Shown here: one piece after another, positions 1 to 12,414 of the stretch
Layout: the number at the start of each line of letters is the position of its first letter
How positions within the stretch are numbered: position 1 is the stretch's first letter
Assembly: GCA_030248135.1 (NCBI GenBank)
Contig: JASANC010004661.1
Location: 1 to 64,000 of the forward strand
Reading direction: 5' to 3'
Origin: Theristus sp. LFF4_11
Taxonomy: Eukaryota > Nematoda > Chromadorea > Monhysterida > Xyalidae
Length of the DNA: 64,000 nt
Notes under the pieces: generated by a model
The model's database searches: none
Told to the model about the DNA's origin: nothing
Seen by the model: the letters and a program-made list of their open reading frames with translations, nothing else
Position numbers and translations under genes: made by a program

Positions 1-87
1 ATATCAGAATCAGTGACCAACACTGACATTTTTTTAGTTTTTCAATGTGCCGAATGGTATCGGGTTTGTCTGCAGTTTTGTGAATAC

Positions 88-651
88 TAGGGTTGCCGCG
101 AGACGTATCTCGTCTCGTCATTTGTCTCGTCTCGAGCGATTTTTGGCTGTCTCGTGTCTCGTCTTGTCTCGAGACCCCTCTGTCTCGTTGAACAGTCTCG
201 TTGGGAATTTTTTCTGGTCTCGTGCGAAATCAATCGTGCGTTTTTTATGAAACATGATGTTCATAAATTTCCAGCAGTCCAACAGTGACCAGCATCCAGC
301 ACACCCCAGCACTGAAACCGTTTTTTCGTGGTTTGTTTTGTTGAATAAGAAATAAATGCTTTTTGGCTTGTGCCCGGCCCCGGCGATTGGTGCTACTATT
401 GACTGTCTGATCTGATGGTTGGTGGATTGATCTGTCTTCTGTGGAAAAGGAAAAACGGAGAATTTTTTTGCATCATGCACTGCATCCTGCATTGCAAAAC
501 CTCCTGCACTGCATTCTGCACTGCACCGTTGAAAATGATTCTGAAACTGACGGTTTGTCTCGTTTCGTCTCGAGGATTTTGAAAAAAGGCTGTGACCCTC
601 TGTCTCGTGTCTCGTGTCGTCTCGCGGGTACCCTGTCTCGCGGCAACCCCA
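88..651. mobile_element. Non-autonomous hAT-type element (MITE)
   Basis: The ends are inverted repeats of about 17 bp built on GGGTTGCCGCGAGAC (left end 88-104, right end 635-651, one mismatch). The element is flanked by an exact 8-bp direct repeat GTGAATAC at 80-87 and 652-659. An 8-bp duplication fitting nTnnnnAn is the known signature of hAT insertion. The interior has no transposase; it is full of TCTCG repeats near both ends (about 105-210 and 558-640) and a TGCA-rich stretch near 475-530. Short open frames inside are repeat artefacts. Confidence 0.8.
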
Positions 652-675
652 GTGAATACATATCCTGGATGAATA

Positions 676-1401
676 CCGTAAAGTCTTGCATATGAGGTCT
701 CCTTATATAAACTTGAAAATCAAAAATTTCTGAAAAAAGTGGAATTTCGTGTGACAGCCTTATAAGAGGGAGGAGGTTTTATAAAGCGAACATTAGGAAA
801 ATCCGGGTCTTATAAACGGGGTAGGATTTCGACCATGTCAAAATTTTGAATTTTTTTGGTTTCCCCCGTGTGACACTCCGCCCACTTTTGGGTGTGGGTT
901 TTATAAGTGGGAGGAACCTACCGTATTACCCCCATTAAACCCCCCCCCCACCATTAATCCCCCCCCACCAATAAACCCCCACCCCCCCGACCAGTTTCCA
1001 AATAATCCCCCCCCCCACAAATAATCCCCCATGGGGGATTATTGGAGACCTGTTTGAAACACATACCCAGCGAATTTAGTGGCTGGTTGCAGTGAAAATG
1101 ATGAAATTGTGCTACCAAAGGCCCCAAATGGGTGAGTTAATAGTAATTTCATTACAAAAGGCTGTTATAAAAGGAAATTTCTATGTAGAGTAGAAGTTTC
1201 TGCGACTTTTTTGCCTGCCATGCAATGTATTTTTGCCATTTTTCAACAAACCCCCACCCCTAGAATTTTTTGTAAAATAAACCCCCCCCCACCAATAATC
1301 CCCCCCCCCACCAATAAACCCCCACCCCTAAAAGTCGCTGACGTATTAATCCCCCATGGGGGTTTATTGGGGGTAATACGGTAATATGCAAGACTTTACG
1401 G
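676..1401. mobile_element. TA-flanked MITE (family with CCGTAAAGTC ends), host of a nested element
   Basis: Perfect inverted ends CCGTAAAGTCTTGCATAT at 676-693 and 1384-1401, with TA on each side (674-675, 1402-1403), the target duplication expected of Tc1/mariner-type insertion. There is no coding content. A second element occupies 921-1381, so the original host was only about 265 bp. A related copy lies at 26299-26646. Confidence 0.75.
921..1381. mobile_element. G/C-run MITE nested in the 676-1401 element
   Basis: Inverted ends CCGTATTACCCCCA (921-934 and 1368-1381) flanked by TA (919-920, 1382-1383). The interior has long runs of C with the words ATTAATCCCCC and AATAAACCCCC. A sister copy of almost the same length sits inverted at 35935-36396. 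No coding capacity. Confidence 0.75.
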
Positions 1402-1406
1402 TATTC

Positions 1407-1934
1407 CGCAATCACCTTTCAATTTTTAATTCAATTCAAATTTTCAATTAAAAGTTTTAGTCCGTTTTCCGACAATTTTTGACGATTGAATGTTTGGACG
1501 CATGTTTGTTTTATATCGCAGCTCAGATCTTCAGCTGTTTCCACAGTAAAAAATGAAGCAAAAGAAATTGGACATAACAACATGATACAATGTGTGCAGG
1601 CTTTATAAACGGATTTTTTTTCTTTGACAATGTAAGAAAAACTTCCCACCCGTCAAAACTGCGCTAATTTTTTAAGAGATTTCAAAATCACTGTGTATTT
1701 TAAACCAAACAAAACAAAGCCAACAAATGAACAAAGTGGACAAACCGAAAACTGACAACCTTTTCCAACACCAATAGTATAACAGGAATGCCGGCAACAA
1801 GCAAAATTATGCGATTCAGAAACATTATCCGTTGCCATAAAAAACGGATTTCTTTATCAGTTTCATGCTCCAACCGCACAATTTTCGGCATTCGTTTCTC
1901 TCAAAAAAACAGTTAGCAACAGCTTGTCAACAAA
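1407..1934. other. Intergenic, no gene seen
   Basis: AT-rich sequence between two transposons. Small open frames here show no recognisable domain, and I see no splice-linked exon that would extend the kelch gene upstream. Confidence 0.5.
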
Positions 1935-2566
1935 CAGTGGCGGCCAAAAGTGTTGGAAAAGTGTTGGAAAAGTGTTGGAACGCTGCGCGCGTGTGTGCTG
2001 TGTACTGTGTATTGCGCGTGTGTTGCATCAGCCGTACAAACACTATAAAAGAATCCCATGCTATTTTTTGTTTTTTAGACCACTGAGTGTATTTAGTATA
2101 CTATTCGCAGGTTTTTTTCACTGAACCGTGCATTTATTTGACAGATACCGAACATTACAACACACCTCCATTGCATGTGACTGGCAGTAAAACTGATTCA
2201 AAATCATTAGCAAGAAAACTATTCTCGAAGTATTAGCGTTTCTTGTTGTTTGAATTATCTCACAGATGTGTATTGCGTTCATGTTTCGGGTTCCAGACGG
2301 GTTGTATTGTTCATTCCGCTATATTTTCTTGCCAAAAAAATTTGAAACAGTTTTACTGCCAAATGGAGGTGTGTTCGGTATTTATTAAATAAATGTATAC
2401 TTCAGCGAAAAAAATCCTTCGGATAGTGTATTAGATACACTCAGTAATCACAAAAACAAAAAATTAGCATGGGATTCTTATAATACCGTTTGTAAGGCTG
2501 ATGATACACACGCGCAACACACGCGCACACATGCGCGCAGCGTTCCAACACTTTTGGCCGCCACTG
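1935..2566. mobile_element. Palindromic Tc1/mariner-type element
   Basis: The two halves are imperfect reverse complements over nearly the whole length: ends CAGTGGCGGCCAAAAG (1935-1950; inverted at 2551-2566), matched arms around CTATAAAAGAATCCCATGC (2043-2061) against the 2470s, and a central pair near 2150 and 2370. TA follows the right end (2567-2568); the left flank is AA, so the duplication may have decayed. A short relative with the same ends lies at 61944-62173. No transposase frame. Confidence 0.7.
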
Positions 2567-2647
2567 TAGGTGTCGAGGTCGACAAAACCTCTGATTTCTG
2601 TTGCTTGCCCAGTTCACCCAAGTGCACCATTTGGCTGCTCACTGCAG

Positions 2648-5600
2648 GAATCCCTCAAGCCGTCGGTGCGGCAGCAGCCTTCTGCCGATGTGCCACGGGC
2701 GTGCCACCGGTGGTTTACGTCAGTGGCGGGCGGAGAGGCGGCAGTGCGGACACGGCGACCACGGAGATCCTTGCATACAATCTGCTGACGCAGCAGACAA
2801 CGGTGTTTGCTCACATGATGGTGGCCAGATCCGCCCACCGAATGACGTGCATTGGGCAGGATTTGTACATCTGCGGGGGTCGGGACAGCAATGATAATTT
2901 CCTGAGCAGCTGCGAAGTGTGCCACGTGCCGCTCGGCAACTGCTGGCAGATTGCGCCAGTGCCAGATGCTGGTATGTTTTTTGTTGTTGGAGTTTAATGG
3001 CAGCCACACGTTTGTGTGCAGTTGGACAAAGAGCATATAAACGAAGCGAAATTAAACAAGTGTTTATGTTTTAAGTGTTTGGCGATCACACGCTGTTTTT
3101 GTTCGATTACAAAGAATTGAAACAATTATACACGTCGTGGCATTTGCGGTTCCTATCCGAATCATATCATGGGGTAGACTGAGAACCACCGACACTTTTT
3201 CCAGATGTTCTCGAATCAAAGTTTTCACAGATGAAAAGAACACGCAAAACATTGTTTTTTTTCCAACCCTAATTTCATGCAAAAGAACGTTGTCTAAAAA
3301 CTCGTTGCATCATTTTTGAAAAAGGGTATTTTTCGGCCTCGCTCAAATTTGTTTGCAATAAGATCGCGCACCAGTCAGTCTCTGACAATGTACCGGAAAT
3401 GATATTCAATTTTTTACAGCGATAAGGCTTAATCATAACAACAATTTTAAATTTTGATTCTGTTTCCGCATCGTGGCTTTCTATAAAACCGGAATATGTA
3501 TGTACAATGTACTTGGACTGAATGTTACAAATTGTTTCTAAAAATGGTTGAAAAGCACTAAAGTCGGCTCTTTCAAACTCAAATCTGCGGACGTAACCAC
3601 GAATGCAATTCCACTGAAATTATGACTTACTTGACTTAGTTCATCGCTCCGCGTAGCGCGGCTCCCGTTGTTCGGGCTTCGACGCCGTTCACCACCGTTC
3701 CGGTTTTGTACGTGATCGCCTCGATGTTTGCCGACCATCGCTGCCTGTCGTTCGCGCTCGCCTGAATAGTGCGGTACCAACTGCTGTAGTCGCCTCGCTT
3801 CTCAGCTGTCTCCGAACGCGGATACAGAATGCGCCCTCTCGCGTTGGTGTAGAGCGGTTTTGTCTCAGTTTTTGTGATCTCTCGCCACGTCACCTTCGGT
3901 CGCCCTCGCGCCCGCCGCCAGTCACGCTCCGCGCACGCCATGATCGCCCGCGCGGGAATGCGGCTCGGACTCATGCGCGCCACATGCCCCAGCCACCGTA
4001 GACGTCGCAGCTGAATCAGCTGCGTGATGTCGCCCTGAGTGTTCGCCTTCGGCCCGAATGCGCGACGTTGCACGGTTTTATTTGTGACGCGATCAGACCA
4101 GTGAGTGCCGGTGATGGAACGGAGCCACTGATTGTCTTGCACTTTTATTTTATTTAATGTTGAATTGTTAAGCGACCACAATTCGCAGCCGTAGAGCAGC
4201 GACGAGCGGATGCACGCCGAGTACACCCGTGCCTTTGTGCGTATTGACACGTCGTGCGATCGCCACAGCCGCCGCAGGCTGTGGAACGCCAGGGCAGACA
4301 GCTTGATGCGCCGATGAACATCGTCTGAACAGTCATTGTTCGCGTTTATTACCGCCCCCAAGTAGACCGCCGAGTCGACTCTTGGCAGTTGCACGCCGTC
4401 GATCGTAACGTCTGCCGCGTCCCCGGCGGGCCAGTCTGCGGCGAGCAATTCGCATTTTGCCGGCGCAAAACGCAGACCGACCCGTCCAGCTGCATTTGTC
4501 AGAGCGTTTAGGCCTCGCTGCAGTGAGGGCGTGGTCTGCGCAAATATGACCACGTCATCCGCGAATTCCAGTGATCTGAAGGTCGTCAACTGTGGCCCCT
4601 CCGTGCCGCTGCAGCCCATGGTAATGCCGTAACAGTCCCCGCAGTCGGTCTGAGCCTGTCGGATTATCCTGTCCATCACAAATGTGAACAGGACAGGACT
4701 GAGGACTCCTCCCTGCCAGACGCCGGTTCTCGGTTCAAACGCTGTTGATAGGCCGCCGTATGCCCGGATTTTGGTACGCTGCTCGGTGTAGATTGCTTTT
4801 ATTAGAGATATTATTTTTGCCGGGAATCCGCCGGCGGCGAGAATATCAAACATTCTTTCTCTGTCGATAGAGTCAAAGGCACCTCGAATGTCAAGAAATG
4901 CCATCAGTGTTGTAGAGCGCAGTTTATTGTCTCGGATCGGAATATTGGATTCTGCTGTTTGCGTCGGCTCTTTCGACCGCAGGCCTCCACTGCAGCAGTC
5001 CACATGTCTTCACGAATTCTCACCCAGCTCAAATCATCATTGGTCGCAATCATGTCTAAACGGCTTTTGAATTTGTCTCTCACTGCATCATCGCCGAGTC
5101 GCTCGATGTCAATCAGCGGCGCGCCCGTCGCCCTTCTCTGGGTCCGCGGGAACTGGAGATGGCACTTGGCAACGACCAGCGCATGGTCCGAGTCCACGTG
5201 GGTGCGCCAGCAACTCCTGACGTCCGTGATGCACGCCCGCCATCGTCTTGCGATCAGCACATGGTCGATTTGCCGGAGTTGTCCGTTCGGTAGTCGATGC
5301 GTCGCCGTCTTACGCTTGCTGTGCTGAAATGTGGTGGACGACAGCACAAAGCCATTATTTTCCGCAAAAGTCACCAAACGCTGACCGTTATCGGTCCGTT
5401 TATCGGAACGGACACCGTGCTGCGCGCCGACGCTACGCTCGAGTGGTGACAGCGGCCCCACGGCTGCGTTCAGGTCACCCGCGATCAGCACCACGTCGCC
5501 CGATGACGTCAGCGTGACGGAATGCGCCAGCTCTCGATAGAACGTGTCCTTGACCTCGGCATCGTGCCCCTCATGCGGCGCGTACGCGACAACGATGAAC

Positions 5601-7759
5601 AAGCCTCGCCGTCTTCTGCTGCCGGACCGCACGCCCATGTACGTGCTGAAGCGAGCGCACGCCACCCTGTCGCTGACTGGAATGATGGCCGCCAGCGACC
5701 CCTCAGCGCGCTCGCTGATCAGGAAGTCAACGCCAGAGTGGTGATTTGTATTGTCATTGTTATTGAATGTTATCAATCTGTAGTTGCGTTCGCCTAGCAG
5801 GTCGGAAACCTGCTCGTATGTTGTTGGCAGCCGTGTTTCGCTGACGCACGCAATGTCTATTCGATGCTCAGTTGCGTCCTCCGCAAGGGACCTCTGCTGT
5901 ATGTCCGATGTGAGCGCACGGCAGTTGAACGCCGCAATTTTCAGGTGTTCGCGGGACAGGCAATGGACAGTTCCACCGCGGGGTGCTGTTCCCTGTGGGT
6001 AGCCCCCAAGGACGCCCACAGGAGGCTCTGAAGAGGGCCGTTGGGTTAGAGTAAGCCCCGTCGGCTTCCTCACTGTCCTGCCTTCCGTTGTTGTCGTCAT
6101 TTGGTGGTGAACGTTGCGCACTATGGTTCACGTGGCGTCGCGCACCGTCACGTGGAGGAACTTGGCTCGTGTGGTTAGACGGTTGTCGCCACACTTAACA
6201 GCCGCGCCGGACGTAGTCGCTGTTGTTGTTGCTGCGTACGTCGCTTGTGTGGGCGTTCCTCGGCGGCCATTACTGAAATTATGTTTTGCAATAAAAACGC
6301 ATGCTCAACAAAATTAGCATTTTCACGATTTTGTGGTACATTTTGTAATTTTGTGGCTAGGAAAAAGCGCACTGTGCGATTTTGTTGAACTTGTATGTAC
6401 AACTGGTACCCCAGCTCAACACATTTGTGAGTAACTTGTTGCGATCTCAGATTGTATGATTACTGTTGACATGAGAAATCCAAAGGTTTTTATTTCTGAG
6501 TTCGTCAAAGTTAACAAATGATTTTTTCTTAAAATTTTCTGAATTGTACAGTATGGCCGAATAAAGGAGGCAGTTCATCAAGGCGGGATCCGTCGCAGAC
6601 TAGGAGTTGTCTTTTTCAAAATGCAAACATAATTCCCAATCATGTGTGCAACGGGAAAAGAATGAACAGAAGAATAGCGCGGATGACCCGTTAGTTAAAA
6701 AAACGCGCAAACTTGGCACACAATTTGATTTCTGAGCGTCTTTTTTCTTACATTCAAAATTCGCGCGCTCCTTGAATCCTGAAAAAAGCTGCCATGTTTA
6801 ATCGGCCATACCGTAGGCAGTTGCATTTTGCAAAAATGAAAAAAACAAATTACATGCTTAAAAGTCTTTCATGCTTCATGTTCGTGCACAAAACCGTGAA
6901 CTTACGTGATTCACTTCACTTTTCAGAAGCAGAAAAAAGCTGCAGTGCAGAAGAAAAAATCCCTTCCCAGTACTGTAGTCTGGTGCTCAGAGACGCTCAG
7001 ATTTCAATGATACGCAGTTTGGTATCAATATTGATATCAATACCAATTTTAATATCAGGTTTTAATAAGTTTGACTTTTTTTAGGTTAAAAGACAGCCAC
7101 TCACCAATATTATTTCTCGTCCGTCTTGATTTAGACTCGATTGTGTAAAAAAATTAGCAGCTTAATAAACTCCTTAAACGTTTGAATATACGTTTGAACT
7201 ATCCTTGTGCATTGTGATAGCAAGTTTTTGGTGGCACACAAGCTCATAAACTCAATGTTCACTGTTGAATAATACCGATTAATTGCAAACTAATTTTATT
7301 TGCACAGCTGATGAGCCATTCATGGTCGAGATGGACGGCTTCGTGTACGTCGGTGCGGCGTATGACTGGCAAAAGTCGATGTTCGCGTACGATACGCGCA
7401 CCAACGAATGGAGCAAGAAGGCAGACATGGCCAATGGACACTTTTTGGGTGGAGTCGTCGCCATCAACGGCTACTTGCTCGTGTGTGGCGGCTTTGATGC
7501 TGGGTACACGCTGACGGCCGCCTGCGAGGTGTACTACCCGCGCGAGAACGCCTGGCGCACACAACATCCGATGCTCACTGCTCGTACCTGGCACTCGATG
7601 GTCGTCTATGACGGGCAAGTGTACGCGTTTGGTGGCGAAGGGCTCAAGTCAGTCGAGAAATACTGGCCGGCCGGAGATCAGTGGTCGCCAATGCCTGGCC
7701 TCATCGAAGATTACAGCAGCCGCATGGCAGTTGCTGTCGACACGGACTGCGCAAAGTGA
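2648..7759 (+). CDS. Kelch-repeat protein, 3' part (two exons; 5' end not found)
   Basis: Exons 2648-2971 and 7308-7759 (stop TGA at 7757). The phases agree: the first exon ends with one base of a codon and the second supplies two. The translation carries about five kelch repeats, seen as the double-Gly blades (VYVSGG, LYICGG, YLLVCGG, VYAFGG) each followed by a Tyr/Trp-type strand such as NEWSKKADM and NAWRTQHPM. Kelch repeats fold into a beta-propeller used for protein binding, often actin or ubiquitin-ligase substrates. No BTB or BACK domain is visible, and the exon before 2648 (expected to end in phase 1) was not identified; it may lie outside the window. The 4.3-kb intron contains an antisense LINE and a MITE. 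The first exon matches the first exon of the - strand kelch gene at 37732-39568 in start phase and sequence style. Confidence 0.8.
3636..5003 (-). pseudogene. Reverse transcriptase, 5'-deleted (RTE LINE)
   Basis: A 455-residue frame beginning only about 35 residues before motif A. It keeps the palm (FLDIRGAFDS, QGGVLSP, FADD with both Asp) and the thumb/C-terminal region, but lacks the fingers subdomain, so it cannot encode a working polymerase. The end of the frame shares its sequence with the fragment at 57193-57573. Confidence 0.85.
4904..6121 (-). pseudogene. APE-type endonuclease domain of the RTE LINE
   Basis: A 405-residue open frame. Endonuclease homology starts at about residue 60 (LKIAAFNCRAL) and ends with the catalytic SDHALVVAK stretch near residue 325. 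The N-terminal 60 residues look like typical RTE leader sequence rich in Pro/Arg/Thr. The frame runs out just past the domain because of the internal deletion that removed the start of the RT. Confidence 0.8.
6549..6813. mobile_element. TA-flanked MITE (CAGTATGGCCGAATAAA ends)
   Basis: Inverted ends CAGTATGGCCGAATAAA on the left and its near complement on the right, flanked by TA at 6547-6548 and 6814-6815. A second copy lies inverted at 19948-20210. No coding content. It sits inside the kelch intron. Confidence 0.75.
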
Positions 7760-8909
7760 ACGGAATGTGGCAGTGATGGTGCAGTCGTGTGAGTAGTGTT
7801 GCAAACTCACCAAGCGCATGGCGAAAACACACAGCGACAAACAGTGCCAATTTCTATTTGTGCCAGGTGCAGTGTGTGTGCTGGTGCGTTTGCAAAGTTC
7901 TTCATGCGCGTGTGCGCCAATCAGTAAAATGCAAATAAATTTGTTTTTTTGTTCCTCAGCTGACTAACATTGTGATCTTTGTTGGTGCCCGTTCCTAATT
8001 TCCTAACTCCTTTTTTGTAAACGGCCATCACTCACTTGTTCACCTGGTCAGCAGTAAAAAATGTGGGAAACAAGTTTTTTTTCACTGTTCTCCTCGCTTC
8101 GTTTTTTAACTAACCAAAGCACATGACAAAAAAGTGTCAAACGTGTGATGATTGGCAGATTTGTTTATTGGGCAAATTTTTTTCACTGCTTCTCGTTATT
8201 TCAAGGTTTGGTCAATTGTCAGCACTGTGTTTTTATGAAACGCTGTCACATTTTTTTTCAATTTTGTTCCTTTGGATAATCAACGGCAAAAAGCAGTTTT
8301 TTAATTGTTTTGACATGGTGGGATTTTCTTTGACGATGAGACGATGACGCCAATTGCAGGGAATGTTCAGAGTTTCGAGTGTCCGAAAAGCGGGGTGTTG
8401 TCTTGGTCGTCAAAGAAAGTCATCGTGCACTTAGAAAACAGTCATACCAAGAAGCTCACCAATAATCTCACCAAGATGGCAGGCTACCGACGGGACAGTC
8501 CAGCATCCAATCTTGGTTCAGCTTCTTTTGATGTGACTTTTTTCTCAGTGTGCGTTGAGAAATCTTGCTGTATCTGCATATGGTTCTTTGCTTTTGGTTC
8601 AGCACGAGGACAATACAATATTTTTTCGCAAATTATTGGTGGAACACAGAAAGAACAAAAAATGCACATGTGGATGGACATGACGGTGCACACTCATCCA
8701 TTCAGATGCGTACACTTGATTTTTGGTTAACAAAAAACGAATGGACCAAAATAGCAAATTGAGGTGCACCCCGTGCACCGACCGTTTCTTGGTTCTAAAA
8801 ACTGATGTGAATCTGAATCGATAAGTGATTGGGCTTGTGCATCTGCATAAATAAGTGAACGAACATGTGCATCTGCATGTGCATTTCTGCGTGCGCACGT
8901 TTATATGTA
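7760..8909. other. Region downstream of the kelch gene, no gene seen
   Basis: AT-rich. An AAATAAA at about 7933-7939 could serve as the kelch polyadenylation signal. 8820-8900 is rich in TGCATCTGCATG-like words. Open frames in 8340-8920 show no known domain. Confidence 0.4.
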
Positions 8910-10410
8910 AAATCGACAAATGTTGTGAAAAGCAGAGGGTTGATTCAGCTGTAACAAAGGGACCTCATGTTTTGTATTTTGTAAATTGAATTGAATTGAA
9001 TTTTGTATTGAATTGAATTGAAATGAAACATCGGGGTAAAATTGAATTTTGTACGAAATTGCCGAACCACTGTGGAAAAGTTATTCGCATGTTTCCACCA
9101 ATTGGCAGCCCAGACTCGCTGCTATGCCGTCCACTTAACCAAGATGGCAGCAAAGACTGAAAATGGAATTGCATCTTTCACTGCAGAAAACAACTAGTCT
9201 GCTATAATAACAACATCAGAGTGGCAAATTGTGTGAATTAAAAAAAGGAAAAAACAATTTGTCTCTGGAAAGAGAAATTCGCATCTGTTCTGAGCAGAAC
9301 CGCTCACGCACGCTCAGATTCGAAGTGAAACATCAGGGTAATCAAAGACTGTTCAAATGCAATTCTGCAGTCAGAATTTTCAAGCTACTGTATGTGCGTA
9401 TTGCTTTTTTTCATCCTTTTTTTGTGTTGTGAACACTCGGGTTGTCACCAACGTTCATCATTTGATTTTTGTTACAGCTAAATCAATATATGCGTCTCAC
9501 GCATTTTTAGATAATTCTAAAATGCTCTCACTTGCTTGTGCTAAGGTGTTGCGCGCTGAAAAATGGAACACTACTAGAAAATATTTGGAGGTTTTTCTGA
9601 CCAAATTTTTGTCACGGTATGTTGTCCTTGTCACTCACTACAGCAAAATATCTAGAAAATATGAAAAATCGACAAATGTGGCAAAAATGCAGAGGGTTGA
9701 TTTAGCTGTAACAAAAAGTCAAATGATGAACGTTGGTGACAACCCGAGTGTTCACAACACAAAAAAAGATGAAAAAAGCAATACGCACATACAGTAGCTT
9801 GCAAATTCCGACTGCCGAATTGCATTTGAACAATCTTTGATTACCCTGATGTTTCACTTCGAGTCTGAGCGTGCGTGAGCGGTTCTGCTCAGAACAGATG
9901 CGCATTTATCTTTCCAGGCAAGCAAATTGTTTTTTTCCTTTTTTTAATTCACAAAATTTGCCACTCTGATGTTGTTACCATATTGTTGTACCATAGCAGA
10001 CTAGTTGTTTTCTGCAGTGAAAGATGCAATTCCATTTTCAGTCTTTGCTGCCATCATGGTTAAGTGGACGGCATAGCAGCGAGTCTGGGCTGCCAATTGG
10101 TGGGAACATGCGAATAACTTTTCAACAGTGGTTCGGCAATTTCGTACAAAATTCAATTTGACCCCGCGTGACGATACATCAGTTCGGAAGTCCGTTTATG
10201 AGCAATGATAAATAGTGAGATGGATAAACATTGTTTTTCGTCAAAAATTGCTATTTTTTAAAAATTACACTGTAAAAACGTGTAAACAAAAAAATTTGAT
10301 CACAAAAAAATCCCAAAGTGTTTTAACACTGTTTTCCAAATGTTAAAACATGAGGTCCCTTTGTTACAGCTAAATCAACCCTCTGCTTTTCACAACATTT
10401 GTCGATTTTT
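8910..10410. repeat. Large imperfect palindrome built from a DUF4817-type transposon family
   Basis: Left arm 8910-9485 and right arm 9699-10410 are reverse complements at most positions, with about 210 bp between them. The arms contain the same sequence as the element at 50925-52547, including the region that there still reads as a helix-turn-helix fragment (KWTAEQ on the coding strand). The spacer contains the outer terminal region of the family (AAATGCTCTCACT near 9531) and a copy of the GCATTTTTAGATAATT end seen at 20451-20466. The right flank continues to a family terminus (GGCTCACTCTG ending 10585, followed by TA). It looks like two copies joined head to head. Confidence 0.65.
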
Positions 10411-10585
10411 CAGGTTTTCCAGATATTCTGCTGTAGTGACTGATAGGGGCAACATACAGTAACAAAAATTGGGTCAGAAAAACCTCCAAATGTTTTTTAA
10501 TAGTGTTTCAATTTTCAGCTTGAAACACTTCAGCACAAGCCAGTGAGAGCATTTTAGAATTGGAACCTTTTTTTGGCTCACTCTG

Positions 10586-12414
10586 TATATTTACTGGTGT
10601 GGGTTTTGTGAAACCCGTGAGATTTCGCTCGTTTAAAAACGCTCGCTCGTCAGAACAAGCGTGAACGCGTTTGCCATCACACGTAACGTTGGTTTCTTCC
10701 TTCATAAATGTGACTTTGGACGGGTGTGTGTGTGACGTGATATGTTCGTGTAAAACGGCGCACGGGCTCGGGTCCGGTAGCTTCATTGTGTCTAGATATG
10801 TACTTTCATTCAGTCTCCTCCGCTCGGTTACATTTCAGTGTTGGTATATTAAGGAACATTATGCAAGCGTGCGTGCACAAGCGCAGTGCTCGCACACAAA
10901 ACGGCAATCCAGCTCACGGCTAGTGGTATTGCTTAACCTGATGTTGATTTGGTTATTTGCAACGTACAACGTTATTTGCAGCATGCATCACGTGATCACC
11001 ACCTAGTTGATTGCCTATATTCTACCTTTTATATGCGCAGAGAGTGCATTTTTCGCTAATTTATTAAAGGTTGGTTTTTTTAACGATACAATCAATGAAC
11101 TACACCTGCAGCAATCTTTGAATGCATATAAACAAAGGTAAAAATGGATACTATAACGATAAGTGTGTATTTGATTTGGTATATCAGAAAACCGATCACT
11201 AAATTGATTTCTCAAAGAAATGCAAAGGTTGAAAGGCGCAGATCTGAATAAATCAGCTCAGGTCATGGCAGTAATATGTCGATATGCATCTACCTGACAA
11301 AACCGCAAACAGCGAACTTTCCGTGTCCATCAATCTCACGGCGATTTGTTACGAAGTATGTATTAAAAAGTCAGTTTTTCTCGAACATCTTCGCGAACAG
11401 TCAAAATGATGTGATTCCAAGATTGGAATCGATCTGATTACCAACTTTTCCACACTATCCCAAATGAAAACTTTTTTATCTTAGAAAAACTATAAAAGTC
11501 TTCAGTATTACTACGTTGTTGACCAACTGACAAGACAATTATTATTACAGCGTGTATGTAGTAGAACAAAAACTGTAATCATTGTACTTTGTAATAGGAG
11601 ATGTGCGGAAGTACTTAGAAATTGGTGTAATCATCCAGTAACAGTGGCTGGAGCAATATCAATCTGGTCACACAAAGACAAACAAAAAAATGTTCGTTAT
11701 TTAACACTTGACACCTTGTCACACCATATGGTGGCCTATTATTGAAAACCAAAAGTGTGACAAACTGTGCAGTTAGGTGATTGAAAACGGTGGCCGACTT
11801 TTTTTTAACAAACCGAACGGATACATTTGAAACTATTTTCTGTTTTTCACCACACGATGAATCCGTTTTGATAAATAGCACGTGTGTAACGTTCGAAACT
11901 AATTTCATATTCTACGCGGATCTCATTACGCCGTGAGGCACTATTGCATGATGCACCATTCTGCGCCTAATAATGCCTATTTATCGCAAGACAACACCCT
12001 GGAACGCGCATGCATAAAAACAACATAAAAGACGTAAAAAAAATTTGAAACGCCATCAAATGAGCAATACAAAACTTTTGGGTGATGATACGAAAATTTT
12101 CCAGAACAATAGGTGTCTTTTTGCAGTAGCATGTCTGTACGTTCAAAATAATTGCAGACAGGTGCATGCGAACAGACGGTGCTGGTTGTGTTGTGTTGAG
12201 TTTTATTGATCGGTGGAAACAAGTTGAATATGAGTGCCCAGAAAAAGATGAGCTGTTTTTGAATTTGAAGGGTAAACTCTTGAAAGATGTGGTGCGCTGC
12301 TGACCGTATGCATGTATCGCAAGCATTGGGCTAAAAATCAAAAAACCTGTAAAGTGTAAACCTATTTGTCTGTCGAAGAGCGGGTAGTCGGTTGAAAATA
12401 TTCATTCATAATTC
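10586..12414. other. Intergenic upstream of astacin gene 1
   Basis: No exon recognised. 10900-11030 has a decayed piece of the GATCACC/GATTGCCTAT MITE family whose complete copy is at 28779-28949. The rest is unique-looking AT-rich DNA that should hold the promoter of the gene starting at 12415; no clear TATA box can be assigned. Confidence 0.4.

Larger units (their letters stand above)
3620..6200 (-). mobile_element. RTE-type non-LTR retrotransposon, internally deleted
   Basis: Antisense in the kelch intron. The 6121-4904 frame encodes an APE-type endonuclease (core around FNCRAL, AGDLNAAV, QIDHVL and the final SDHALV motif). The 5003-3636 frame encodes reverse transcriptase motif A (FLDIRGAFDS), motif B (QGGVLSP), motif C (FADD) and the C-terminal GHVARM/RGRP region typical of RTE-like LINEs. 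The RT fingers that should precede motif A are missing and the two frames overlap in different registers near 4904-5003, so the copy is dead. The 3' end on the - strand finishes in AAGTC repeats (about 3628-3640), as RTE elements often end in a short tandem repeat. A truncated relative is at 57193-57573. Confidence 0.85.
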
